This document shows positions 33,766 through 41,851 of a DNA stretch of 64,000 bases, piece after piece (within the stretch, counting starts at the first letter, position 1; every line of letters starts with the position of its first letter). The translations under genes were made by a program, and so were the position numbers. The DNA comes from Planctomycetota bacterium (GTDB lineage: Bacteria > Planctomycetota > UBA8742 > UBA2392), in assembly GCA_019912315.1 (NCBI GenBank), contig JAIOJA010000020.1, forward strand, positions 32,547-96,546, in the 5' to 3' direction. The notes below the pieces were generated by a model. The model did not search any database. It worked only from the letters and a program-made list of their open reading frames with translations, and had not been told where the DNA came from.

Positions 33766-34566
33766 ATGTCAAGACTTGCGATCGTAGGCGGTGGCTTCAT
33801 GGGCGGGGCTCTGGCGGAAGGTCTGATCGACTCCGGCTGGAATCGCGACGGCATCATCATCGCCGAGCTGCGCAACGCGCGGCGCGAATTCATCACGAAT
33901 CAACTGCGCGTGCCGGTGACGGACAACGCAGCCGACGCCGTGGCCGAGGCGCATACCGTCATCTTTGCCGTCAAGCCGCAGCAGATTCATGAGACCCTGC
34001 GCAATGTGAAAGAAGCCTTTTTACCGAGCAAGCTGGCGATCAGCGTCTGCGCGGGCGTGCGAATCGCGACCTATGAAAATGAACTCGGCGACGTCCCGGT
34101 CATTCGCACCATGCCCAACACGCCGGCCGCCATCGGTATGGGCGTCACGGCCATCGCGCGCGGACAGTTCGCGCAGGACAAGCACCTGGCGGACGCGCTG
34201 AACATTCTCAGCACGGTCGGCAAAGTCGTCGTCGTGAACGAAGACCAGATGGACACAGTCACCGCGGTCAGCGGCACGGGCCCGGCCTACGTGTTTTATC
34301 TGGCCGAGGGACTGATCGAAGCCGCGCAGGATCTTGGTCTAAGCAAGCAGCAAAGTTTCACACTCGTCTACCAGACACTGCGCGGCGCGGCGGCGCTGCT
34401 GGCCCACGACGGCGCAGGGCCCATGGAGCTGCGCTCACGAGTAACCAGCCCCAACGGCACGACCCACGCGGCGATTACGCATCTGGAAAGCAAAGAGTGG
34501 AAGGAAGTCTTTAAGCAAGCGGTAACCGCAGCCAAGAACCGCGCCGAAGAGTTGGGAAAGGCCTAA
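33766..34566 (+). CDS. proC: Pyrroline-5-carboxylate reductase
   Basis: 266 residues from the ATG at 33766, with AAGGGGG 9 bp upstream. The NAD(P)-binding loop is AIVGGGFMGGALAEGL. Family marks are IRTMPNTPAAIGMGVTAI, the dimerisation and active region TAVSGTGPAYVFYLAEGLIEA, and RVTSPNGTTHAAI near the C terminus (VTSPGGTT in most). The enzyme reduces pyrroline-5-carboxylate to proline in the last step of proline synthesis. It lies divergent from moeB with a 138-bp gap that should hold both promoters. Cytoplasmic, length normal for ProC. A hairpin ends the transcript after the gene. Confidence 0.96.
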   Translation: MSRLAIVGGGFMGGALAEGLIDSGWNRDGIIIAELRNARREFITNQLRVPVTDNAADAVAEAHTVIFAVKPQQIHETLRNVKEAFLPSKLAISVCAGVRIATYENELGDVPVIRTMPNTPAAIGMGVTAIARGQFAQDKHLADALNILSTVGKVVVVNEDQMDTVTAVSGTGPAYVFYLAEGLIEAAQDLGLSKQQSFTLVYQTLRGAAALLAHDGAGPMELRSRVTSPNGTTHAAITHLESKEWKEVFKQAVTAAKNRAEELGKA

Positions 34567-34605
34567 GCCGCAAAGAAGGGCAACGGCCAAAGATGAACCA
34601 TGGGT

Positions 34606-34635
34606 AACCATAGGTGCACATGTTCACCTATGGTT
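34606..34635 (+). terminator. Terminator after proC
   Basis: An 11-bp stem AACCATAGGTG/CACCTATGGTT with an 8-nt loop, followed by TT. It lies 40 bp after the proC stop codon and before the sirtuin gene. Confidence 0.6.
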
Positions 34636-34674
34636 TTAGCAGTTGCCTTCCTTCGCGTACTTCGCGTCAAAATC

Positions 34675-35418
34675 ATGACCATCGACCTTCCATCCGAATT
34701 GATCACTGAGCTGCGCAAGGCCAAGCGTATTGCCGCACTAACCGGTGCGGGGATCAGCGCGGAGTCGAAGATTCCAACGTTTCGTGACGCCATGACCGGG
34801 CTGTGGGCCAGTTTCAGCCCGGAGGAACTTGCGACACCCGAAGCCTTCGCCCGCAACCCGGGCATGGTCTGGGACTGGTACGCCTTCCGCCGCGAGATGT
34901 GCGCGAAAGCCATTCCGAACCCGGGGCACGTCGCCCTGGCTGAGCTGGAAAAACGAGTCGAGCATTTCACACTGACCACCCAGAACGTCGACGGGCTGCA
35001 CCAGCGCGCCGGTAGCCTTCGCGTGTTCGAGCTGCACGGCAGCATCGCCCGCGTCAAGTGCGTCGACACGGGCAGGCTGCTCGACGGCGAAATCCCCGAG
35101 TGCGACGAGCCGCCGCCCCGACACCCGGAAACCGGCGGCTTGCTGCGCCCGGATGTAGTCTGGTTCGGCGAAGCCCTGCCGGTGGAAGCGCTGATGGAAT
35201 CCGCCCAGGCCGCGCGGAACGCCGACGTGTTCTTCACCGTCGGCACCAGCGCGCTCGTCTACCCAGCCGCAGGTTTGCCCATCGAGGCCGTCCGCGCCGG
35301 AGCTACCGTCGTCGAAATCAACCCGCTTGAGACGCCGTTCACGGAACTTGCAACCTTCAGCCTGCGCGGGAAATCCGGCGAGATTCTTCCGGCGATCGTT
35401 GCCGCCCTTGACGTGTAA
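34675..35418 (+). CDS. Sir2-family NAD-dependent deacylase with an incomplete zinc site
   Basis: 247 residues from the ATG at 34675. Sirtuin motifs: ALTGAGISAESKIPTFRD (residues 21 on), TQNVDGLHQRAGS, the catalytic histidine in ELHGS, and RPDVVWFGEALP; C-terminal GTSALVYPAAGLP. In most bacterial sirtuins four cysteines in two CxxC pairs bind zinc. Here the matching positions read KCVDTG and ECDEP, so each pair has lost its second cysteine. The zinc may be held differently or absent. The family removes acyl groups from lysines, using NAD. The start follows a repeat-like 60-bp stretch after proC. Confidence 0.9.
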   Translation: MTIDLPSELITELRKAKRIAALTGAGISAESKIPTFRDAMTGLWASFSPEELATPEAFARNPGMVWDWYAFRREMCAKAIPNPGHVALAELEKRVEHFTLTTQNVDGLHQRAGSLRVFELHGSIARVKCVDTGRLLDGEIPECDEPPPRHPETGGLLRPDVVWFGEALPVEALMESAQAARNADVFFTVGTSALVYPAAGLPIEAVRAGATVVEINPLETPFTELATFSLRGKSGEILPAIVAALDV

Positions 35419-35537
35419 AGTTTGCACGAAGCCGACAATCGTGCGACCATTCCCACAGCAAGAATGCCCGAATTCGGGCGTTGGCACGACTTCTGCAGTG
35501 CTCACATCACCCCGCTGTACGCCCCCGGAGCCTTGCC

Positions 35538-35921
35538 ATGCACACCCGCCTGCCCATCATCATCCTTACCGCGTTGCTGCTGTTTAGTGCCGGCTGCGAC
35601 GAGGAGCGCGCCAGTGGCTCGCCCGCTGCCCTCAAGGTCACCACGACCTTGCTGCCAAACACGTTCAACGGACTGACCTACAACCAGCAACTCGCCGCGA
35701 CGGGCGGGACGCAGCCATACAACTGGTCAATTGTCAGCGGCGCCCTTCCGACCGGGCTGACCTTGGACGCCCCAACCGGCCTGATCTCGGGCGTAGCGAA
35801 TGACGTCGAAGGCTTCTACTACTACTTCACCGTGCAGGCTCAGGATGCGGCCGGGCACACCGCGCAAGCCGACTTGCGCATATTCATTGACGGGACGGTT
35901 GTGCCGCACGAAGAAGGATGA
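35538..35921 (+). CDS. Lipoprotein with one putative Ig (He_PIG) domain
   Basis: 127 residues from the ATG at 35538, preceded by CGGAG. The signal peptide IIILTALLLFSAGC ends in a lipobox cysteine at about residue 18. The mature protein is essentially one He_PIG-type Ig domain: NGLTYNQQLAATGGTQPYNW, then GALPTGLTLDAPTGLISG and a closing strand DAAGHTAQADLRIFI. Such domains bind carbohydrate or form stalks in surface proteins. The domain normally occurs in tandem arrays of long proteins, so a single domain on a lipid anchor is unusual. No partner is evident among its neighbours. Confidence 0.82.
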   Translation: MHTRLPIIILTALLLFSAGCDEERASGSPAALKVTTTLLPNTFNGLTYNQQLAATGGTQPYNWSIVSGALPTGLTLDAPTGLISGVANDVEGFYYYFTVQAQDAAGHTAQADLRIFIDGTVVPHEEG

Positions 35922-35932
35922 GCGGCGCCGAT

Positions 35933-36136
35933 TCAGCGGTCATCGTAGACACCCAGCCAGCGGGGGATCAGGCGCGAGAGCGCAAAGGCGGCGATCAGCA
36001 CAATCAGCGAGTCCACGAGTTGCGCCCACACGTCCCATAGCAGGTCCAGGCGGTCCATGATGAGCCACGACATCGCGCTCAGCAGAACCACGACGCCCCA
36101 GAACACGGCCCGTGTCGTCTTGCGGTACACACTCAT
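35933..36136 (-). CDS. Small membrane protein, two helices
   Basis: 67 residues from the ATG at 36136; a longer frame to 36211 overlaps the next gene's start region and is less likely. Two membrane segments are visible: AVFWGVVVLLSAMSWLIM and LVDSLIVLIAAFALSRLI, joined by a short acidic loop, with a basic C-terminal tail. I cannot assign a family. It converges with the lipoprotein gene and is divergent from the zinc-ribbon protein gene by 54 bp. Coding potential is supported by codon use and hydrophobic pattern only. Confidence 0.55.
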   Translation of the reverse strand: MSVYRKTTRAVFWGVVVLLSAMSWLIMDRLDLLWDVWAQLVDSLIVLIAAFALSRLIPRWLGVYDDR

Positions 36137-36190
36137 GCACACAGCATAGCGTCCCTGCCCAAGCCGTATGCAGGGCGCTAGAATCCCGCC

Positions 36191-38077
36191 ATGCATGAGC
36201 TGCTGCCACACATCCTCGCCCAGGCGCGGCGCGGGCCCTGCCCCACCTGCGGCGCACCATTACAGCTTGCGGAATCAGGACGCGAGGCCCGTTGCAATTT
36301 CTGCGGCGGCGCTTCAACACTGAGTTACACCCTGCGCGCCATCGAGCCCGAGGCCGCGAAACTTGAAAAAGCCCGCATCAAGGGCGCCACACGCTGGATG
36401 AAAAAGCAGGCAGCCTATGAGCCCTGCACCTGCCCCGGCTGCGGCGCGGAATTCAACGCCGACACCAGCCAGAGCATCCAGTCGTGCAAATACTGCGGCG
36501 CCGAGAGCAAGCTGGAAACGCGACTCCTGCCGATCACCACAGACGACGTCGCCGAGCCCCAGGAGCGCACCCGTGCTGATGCCGAAAACCAGCGTCGCGG
36601 CCGCATCGACTACCCCTGGAGTATCAGCGGCGAGCAACTTGTCTGGCGCCTGCTGCATGAGCCCGACGCCGGCACGCGCGTCAACGTCGCGAGCTACTAC
36701 AACAAGTGGATCTACATCGACCACACCGCCGCGCACTTTCTGCCCTGGACCCTGCGCGTGATCCAGCGCGACGTGGATGCCGTCGCCTTCATGGCCGCAG
36801 ACGTGATCGGCAAGCTGCTATGCGAGGGCGACCCGACGCTCTGGCCCGGCGTGATACAGGCCGTGCGTGGCGTCGTGTTCGACGCGAATGTGAAACCTTG
36901 CATCGTCCAGGAATTGGCGCTTGGCGAAGGGGTGTGCGTCAAGACTCTGATCGACGCGGCGGAGTACGCCGCGGGTAACGGTGTGCTTGGGCAGGCCTGG
37001 CCCGCGCTGTGGGGCGTGCAGACCCTGATCGGTCGAAACTTCGACGAGCACCCGGTGATCGCGCAGATCGTCCTGTATCGTCTGTTCTATCTCAACGGCC
37101 CGGTGCTTGGCTGGGCGCTGGATGCCCTGCGCAACAGCTACCTTCGCGGGCGCTACCCGATTGAGTTTCTGCTGCGCGCGATCGACGAGATCGGCGCTGA
37201 ACGCCCGCAAATCGTGCCGCACCTGCTGGAGTGCCTCTACATCGGCCCGGCCGAGAACGCCGACGAATTCCGCAAACGCCTGAGCTGGATTCGCGAGGCC
37301 ATCAGCTGGGGCGGCAAGGCTGCGGCGTTCGAGTTGCTTTACACGCCACCGGTTGATGACCGCGCTTTGTATGAGGAAGCGATTGATCTGGTGGACGAAT
37401 ACCTGGATGACCCGCAGGCCGGCGAATCTGTCGAGACCGCGCTGATGCGCCTGATCACGAACGAGCGTGAGCACACGAACCCGGCCATCGATGCGCTGAT
37501 TGTGAAACGTGGCGAGAGTTTGAATGACCGCGTCAAGCGCGAGTACATCCGGCGCAACCCGCAGACGGCGCTGCTCGACACCAGCAAACCCTACTACTGG
37601 CAAAGCGAACCGAAGCGCGCATTGAGTCCAGAACTGGAAGCCCTGGTCGCGCAATGGAAGCAGGGAATCCGCGACGGAGTGGATGACTACCGGACGCGCA
37701 TGGACGCAGCCCGCAAATTCCGCGACAGCGTACAGGGCGAAGTTGAGCTGTTCCTGCGCGACGGGCCCGCGACGATTCCCCTGACTGAAACCGCCGCCGC
37801 GGAGGTCGAGAAGGATCGCAAGCAGAAGCAACGAAACGCCGAACGCAAGCAGCGACAACCCGAGGTCGACCGCATACAGGCGGAGATGAACCGCGTGCAA
37901 AGCGAGTACAGCCAGAAGCTGATGGACATGTCCGGTAAGATGCAGGACTCCATGCACGACCAGAAAGCCATGCAGGACTACTCCGCGCAAATGATGAAGC
38001 TCGCCGAAGAAATGCAGACCAGAATCGGTGCGCTGCAAAAAGAGTTGCAGCGCCTGCTAAGCCATGAGGCCGAATGA
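36191..38077 (+). CDS. Zinc-ribbon and coiled-coil protein of unknown function
   Basis: 628 residues. Two zinc ribbons open the chain: CPTCGAPLQL with CNFCGG (about residues 17-40), and CPGCGAEFN with CKYCGAE (about 79-105). A long helical middle (residues 150-460) looks like HEAT/ARM-type repeats, including LLRAIDEIGAERPQIVPHLLE and AISWGGKAAAFELL. The last 130 residues are a charged coiled coil with runs such as KDRKQKQRNAERKQRQ. No enzymatic motif is seen. A protein-interaction scaffold is likely. The stop codon overlaps the start of the next gene (ATGA), so the two are translationally coupled. Confidence 0.82.
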   Translation: MHELLPHILAQARRGPCPTCGAPLQLAESGREARCNFCGGASTLSYTLRAIEPEAAKLEKARIKGATRWMKKQAAYEPCTCPGCGAEFNADTSQSIQSCKYCGAESKLETRLLPITTDDVAEPQERTRADAENQRRGRIDYPWSISGEQLVWRLLHEPDAGTRVNVASYYNKWIYIDHTAAHFLPWTLRVIQRDVDAVAFMAADVIGKLLCEGDPTLWPGVIQAVRGVVFDANVKPCIVQELALGEGVCVKTLIDAAEYAAGNGVLGQAWPALWGVQTLIGRNFDEHPVIAQIVLYRLFYLNGPVLGWALDALRNSYLRGRYPIEFLLRAIDEIGAERPQIVPHLLECLYIGPAENADEFRKRLSWIREAISWGGKAAAFELLYTPPVDDRALYEEAIDLVDEYLDDPQAGESVETALMRLITNEREHTNPAIDALIVKRGESLNDRVKREYIRRNPQTALLDTSKPYYWQSEPKRALSPELEALVAQWKQGIRDGVDDYRTRMDAARKFRDSVQGEVELFLRDGPATIPLTETAAAEVEKDRKQKQRNAERKQRQPEVDRIQAEMNRVQSEYSQKLMDMSGKMQDSMHDQKAMQDYSAQMMKLAEEMQTRIGALQKELQRLLSHEAE

Positions 38078-38886
38078 GCGAGTATGACGCCATTGGCAGG
38101 TCCGAGAAGCCGGCGACGGTGGAGTCCCTGGTTGCGGACCTGCGCGCGCTAGGCGTAGACACCGGGCAGGTTCTGCTGGTGCATACTTCTTTGTCCGCGC
38201 TGGGGTGGGTGGCCGGCGGAGCACAGGCAGTGGTGATGGCGTTGCAGTCTGTGGTGACGGACGCAGGCACCCTGGTCATGCCCGCGCACAGCACGGGCAA
38301 CAGCGACCCCCGGCGCTGGGAGAACCCGCCGGTCCCGTATTCATGGCATGACGATGTCCGCGCCCACATGCCCGCCTTCGACCGTAACCTTACGCCTACG
38401 CGCGGCATGGGAGCAGTCGCCGAGCTGTTCCGCCGCGCGCCGGACGTGCGCCGCTCGGGGCACCCGGCCATGAGCTTTGCGGCCTGGGGGCGCTACGCCC
38501 ACGCGATCACGGCCGAGCATCGCCTGAATTCGGGTCTCGGCGAGGATTCGCCGCTGGCGCGCGTGTACGACCTCGAAGGCAAGGTTCTGTTGCTCGGCGT
38601 CGGGCACGACCGAAACACATCGCTGCACCTCTGCGAATACCGAGCAGACTGGCCGGGGCGCAAGGTCATCAAGTACGGCAGCGCGATCCTGATCGGCGAG
38701 GCACGCCAGTGGGTCAACTATGACGACCTCGAGGTCAACTCGGGTGACTTCGCGGAGATCGGGTGGGATTTCATCCAGTCTGGACGCGTCAAGATGGGCA
38801 ACGTGGGCGGCGGCAAATCGCAGCTTATGAGTCAGCGAGATCTCGTGGACTTCGGCGTGGATTGGATCGGGCGTAAGCGCAAATGA
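38074..38886 (+). CDS. Aminoglycoside 3-N-acetyltransferase family (AAC(3)/YokD-like)
   Basis: 270 residues, the family length. Conserved blocks: VLLVHTSLSALGWVAGGAQAVV near residue 33, GTLVMPAHSTGNSDPRRW, RGMGAVAELFRR, HPAMSFAAWGRYA and LLLGVGHDRNTSLHL, which contain the acetyl-CoA and active-site residues (His in GHDRNTSLHL). The fold class includes antibiotic-modifying enzymes and many chromosomal members whose substrate is unknown, so resistance should not be assumed. Coupled by a 4-bp overlap to the zinc-ribbon protein gene. A GC-rich terminator begins at the base after its stop codon. Confidence 0.9.
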   Translation: MSEYDAIGRSEKPATVESLVADLRALGVDTGQVLLVHTSLSALGWVAGGAQAVVMALQSVVTDAGTLVMPAHSTGNSDPRRWENPPVPYSWHDDVRAHMPAFDRNLTPTRGMGAVAELFRRAPDVRRSGHPAMSFAAWGRYAHAITAEHRLNSGLGEDSPLARVYDLEGKVLLLGVGHDRNTSLHLCEYRADWPGRKVIKYGSAILIGEARQWVNYDDLEVNSGDFAEIGWDFIQSGRVKMGNVGGGKSQLMSQRDLVDFGVDWIGRKRK

Positions 38887-38912
38887 ACGACGCCGGGCGA
38901 ACCCGGCGTCGT
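38887..38912. terminator. Bidirectional hairpin between convergent genes
   Basis: A perfect 11-bp stem ACGACGCCGGG/CCCGGCGTCGT with loop CGAA, starting directly after the AAC(3)-like stop codon. It lies 14 bp from the stop of the leftward UGA-containing gene. Its position supports the end of that gene at 38926 rather than at the TGA. Confidence 0.7.
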
Positions 38913-38925
38913 GGAAACACTTCGC

Positions 38926-39825
38926 TTACTTGCTCTTTGCGGTCTTGTCCTGCACTTCCTTGCCGAACTTCTTCCAGAAATTCTTGTACTTCGCGGGCTC
39001 CGGACGCTCGTCGCTGCCTGCGCCGTTGCCGGTTTTCTCACCGGGCTTGTCGCCCTGCCAGTTCTCCTCGTCGGAGCCCCGGGCGTGCTCACCGGCGACG
39101 TTGTCTTTCGGGTCCTCCCCAGGGCCGGGCTGGTAGCCTTCCTCGGCGCCCTTGGACGACTTCGAAGCTTCCTGCTTTTCACCCTTGCCGCGCGGATCGT
39201 TCGATTTCGGCTGACCAGCCGAGCTTACGCCGCCACCCTGTCAGCAGGATCGTGATTTGATCTCGTGCGCGACTTCCAGGCTTTCGTCAATGTTCTCTTC
39301 GGCCTTGGCCGTCGACTCTTCCGCCCGCTTGAGGGCGTCTTCCACACGACGCTCAATCTTCACCTGTCGCGAAAGAATGTCCTCGAAGGCTGACTCGCTG
39401 TCGGCCAGCTTCTTCAGAACATCCGGGCTCTGGCCCAGCAGTTTGCGCAATTCCGCTTCGTCTTCGGCGATCTGTTTGAATTCATCGACGGACTTGCCGG
39501 TCAGCTTTGCGGCCTCCTCCGGGTTGTCGCGCAGGTATTCACGGACGCTCTCCGGCAACTCGTCCACCTCGCCGCTACGCATCTGCTCTCGGAGGCGCTC
39601 CATGCGTTCGGCGACGATGTCCGGCTTGGCTGAGCCCAGCGAAGTTTTGGCGAGCTCATCTTCAAGCCCGTCCATCTCCTTGCTGGCGTCCTTCATCAGC
39701 TTGTGAAGATCCTTCAGCAATTCGTCGCGACTCTTGGAGGCAAGGTCTTTCTCCTTTTCCTCCTGCGCGAAGGTCGGCGCGGCAAGCAGCCCGCAGCACG
39801 CCAGCATCAACAAGACCTTTTTCAC
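38926..39825 (-). CDS. Secreted coiled-coil protein with Ser-Cys-Sec motif; candidate new selenoprotein
   Basis: 299 residues if the TGA at 39241-39243 is selenocysteine (U195); it would be 194 otherwise. The GTG start has CCGGAGG 5 bp upstream. A cleavable signal peptide (VLLMLACCGLLAAPTFA) is followed by a helical, charged domain (residues about 25-185) with coiled-coil spacing. At 192-199 the chain reads RSCUQGGG, then 100 Gly-, Lys- and Glu-rich residues, without another stop, to a TAA at 38926; a convergent terminator lies right after that TAA. Codon use in the extension matches the rest. I do not recognise the family; an adjacent Cys-Sec pair suggests a redox or metal role outside the cytoplasm. 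Confidence 0.75.
39207..39222 (-). promoter_or_regulatory. Candidate SECIS hairpin of the SCU protein gene
   Basis: In mRNA sense TCGGCT, loop GGTC, AGCCGA: a 6-bp perfect stem whose loop begins 24 nt after the UGA. In E. coli fdhF the SelB-binding loop contains GGUC, so the match is notable. Confidence 0.6.
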
Positions 39826-39936
39826 GGAAACCTCCGGTTCAGGGAACGGGGCCTACCCTTATTGTACGTCTATTGAGCCCGCCCGGTTCAGGACTTTTCC
39901 GGGGAATTTCAGTCGCTTGGCGGATCGGCACAGGCC

Positions 39937-40719
39937 CTAGTAACTGTGCGCGTCGCCGGGGTACTGTCCCCCTTCGACCTCTTCCCGGTACTTTCGGAGG
40001 CCTTCCAGAGCAGTTTCATGGAAGTTGCCGTAGCGCTTCAGGAACTTCGGGTTGAAGTCAGGGCTGAAGCCCAGCATGTCGTGGAAGACCAGCACTTGCC
40101 CGCTCGTGCCCGCCCCGGCGCCGATGCCGATGGTCGGAACCTTCAGGGCCTGTGTGATCTCACTCGCGATCTTGCCCGGCACCATCTCCAGCACCAGCGC
40201 GAACACCCCGGCGTCCTGCAGACTCTCCGCATCTTCCATCAACTCGTCGCGCGACTTGTTCACGCGCGGCCCGCTGGTCATGTTCACGCTTTGCGGGGTG
40301 TAGCCAAGATGACCCATCACGGGAATCCCGGCCTCGCACATGCGCTCAATCAGCGGCATGAACGCCGCGCCGCCTTCCAGTTTTACGGCATTGGCGCCGG
40401 CCTTCAGGAATGCCACGGCGTTGCGAAGCGCATCGTCTTCATTCACCTGGTAGCTGCCGAAAGGCATGTCGCCGAGCACCAGCACGCGCTCGGTGCAGCG
40501 GGCGACAATCTCGACGTGATAGAGCATGGCCTCCATGCTCACGCCCAGGGTGTCCTTGCGACCTTGAAGCGTGGTGCCTACGCTGTCGCCCACCAGCGCG
40601 ATGTCGATGCCCGCCTGTTCCACCAGACGCGCGCTGAAGGCATCGTAGGCAGTGATCATGGTGATCTTCTGGTCGTCACCCGCCTTGTTAGCTATGTCTC
40701 GAATCGACGTGCGTTTCAT
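39937..40719 (-). CDS. panB: 3-methyl-2-oxobutanoate hydroxymethyltransferase
   Basis: 260 residues from the ATG at 40719 (MKRTSIRDIANKAGDDQKI); longer frames run into the TPR gene on the other strand. PanB transfers a hydroxymethyl group from methylene-tetrahydrofolate to ketoisovalerate, the first step of pantothenate and CoA synthesis. Marks: TAYDAFSARLVEQAGID, LVGDSVGTTLQGRKDTLGVS, the magnesium-binding GDMPFGSYQ, KLEGG, GHLGYTPQSVN and PTIGIGAGAGTSGQVLVFHD. It is a barrel enzyme of normal length. CoaC, the later CoA-pathway decarboxylase, lies 4 kb away in another cluster. Confidence 0.96.
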   Translation of the reverse strand: MKRTSIRDIANKAGDDQKITMITAYDAFSARLVEQAGIDIALVGDSVGTTLQGRKDTLGVSMEAMLYHVEIVARCTERVLVLGDMPFGSYQVNEDDALRNAVAFLKAGANAVKLEGGAAFMPLIERMCEAGIPVMGHLGYTPQSVNMTSGPRVNKSRDELMEDAESLQDAGVFALVLEMVPGKIASEITQALKVPTIGIGAGAGTSGQVLVFHDMLGFSPDFNPKFLKRYGNFHETALEGLRKYREEVEGGQYPGDAHSY

Positions 40720-40821
40720 GGAATCAGTGTATCCTCGCGTACGGGCTTGGAAACGTCGCGTCAGCTTGGGGATGTTCCACGGCTGTGCGATCAGGTACAT
40801 TATTAGCTCTTTATTCAGCCC

Positions 40822-41766
40822 GTGAACCGGAACGGGGCCGTGGGCGACAACGAAGACCTCATCGTTGAATACGTAAACCAGAGCGGGCGAGCCGTGATGG
40901 TTGGCGATTCCGTCAAGGCCGAGGAGTGGCTTACCAAGGCCCGCAAGCTCGACCCACCCGGCGTTGAGCTGGAACTTGCCCGGCGCGCCTGGGCCAACCA
41001 GTCCGGCACGCCGGCCGATATTAAGCGGCGCCGCGAGTCCGTGGTCGCGCGTCTGGGCGGGGTCGCCGTGGCCGCGCCGGACCGCGTGGATGTTTGGAGA
41101 CAACTGGCGGAATTTCTGCGCCAGCTTGGCAATCTTGAGGGAGTACTTCGCGCGACGGCCAGTGGGCTAAAGCGTGACCCGGTCAACATAGACCTGTGGG
41201 TGCGTCGCACCCGCGCGCAGATTGAGCTCAAGCAGTTGCAGTCGGCCTCGCGCAGTCTGCGCCACTGCACCAAGCTGGCGCCGACGCACGATGGTGTCGA
41301 GGCGTTGATCCGCGTCCACCCCATGTGCGCAGTCTGCGACGCCCTGTTCCCGCACGCCGGCGCCGAGACCTGCGAGGACTGCGGCGCGGACGGGCCCGGT
41401 CGTGGCGCCGCCGTGCGCTCCGTGCGCGCGAAGAACAGCAGCAAGTTCGACGTGTACTTCCCGCGCGTGCGCGACGTGATTTCGAACTCGCTGAACATGC
41501 CCGACCGCATCAAGAAGCAGCTCACGCTGGACACGCTGCTCAAGCGACATCTTAAACGCAGCAACCAGCAGTGCTCGACAGTGCTGCGCGCCATGACCCG
41601 GGAATTCGGCGCCGCCTTCGACGAGCCGCTGTTCAAAAGCGCGGTCGTGGGTTTTCTGGACGTGCTGGTGGCCGACTTGATTCGCGCCATCAACCCCAAG
41701 ACCGACAGCACGATTGACACGGGCATCCGCCAGCGGGCATTGGCCGACCACATCACCCGCTCGTGA
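40822..41766 (+). CDS. TPR-like protein with a small zinc ribbon
   Basis: 314 residues from a GTG at 40822 (weak start, ATG codons inside are possible). The first 160 residues have helical tetratricopeptide-like repeats: AEEWLTKARKLDPPGVELELARRAW, VWRQLAEFLRQLGNLEGVLRA and QIELKQLQSASRSLRHC. Four cysteines in two CxxC pairs (CAVCDALF, CEDCGAD) at about 170-190 form a zinc ribbon. The C-terminal part is helical with no recognised motif. No signal peptide; it is probably a cytoplasmic adaptor. It is divergent from panB with a 102-bp gap that holds both promoters. Confidence 0.72.
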   Translation: MNRNGAVGDNEDLIVEYVNQSGRAVMVGDSVKAEEWLTKARKLDPPGVELELARRAWANQSGTPADIKRRRESVVARLGGVAVAAPDRVDVWRQLAEFLRQLGNLEGVLRATASGLKRDPVNIDLWVRRTRAQIELKQLQSASRSLRHCTKLAPTHDGVEALIRVHPMCAVCDALFPHAGAETCEDCGADGPGRGAAVRSVRAKNSSKFDVYFPRVRDVISNSLNMPDRIKKQLTLDTLLKRHLKRSNQQCSTVLRAMTREFGAAFDEPLFKSAVVGFLDVLVADLIRAINPKTDSTIDTGIRQRALADHITRS

Positions 41767-41851
41767 GCCGTGCTTGCGAGAAGCATCGGCGTTCTAATGG
41801 CTACGCTTCCTCCGTTTGCTATGCTTCGCGCGACCCTGATGGATCAGCGAT

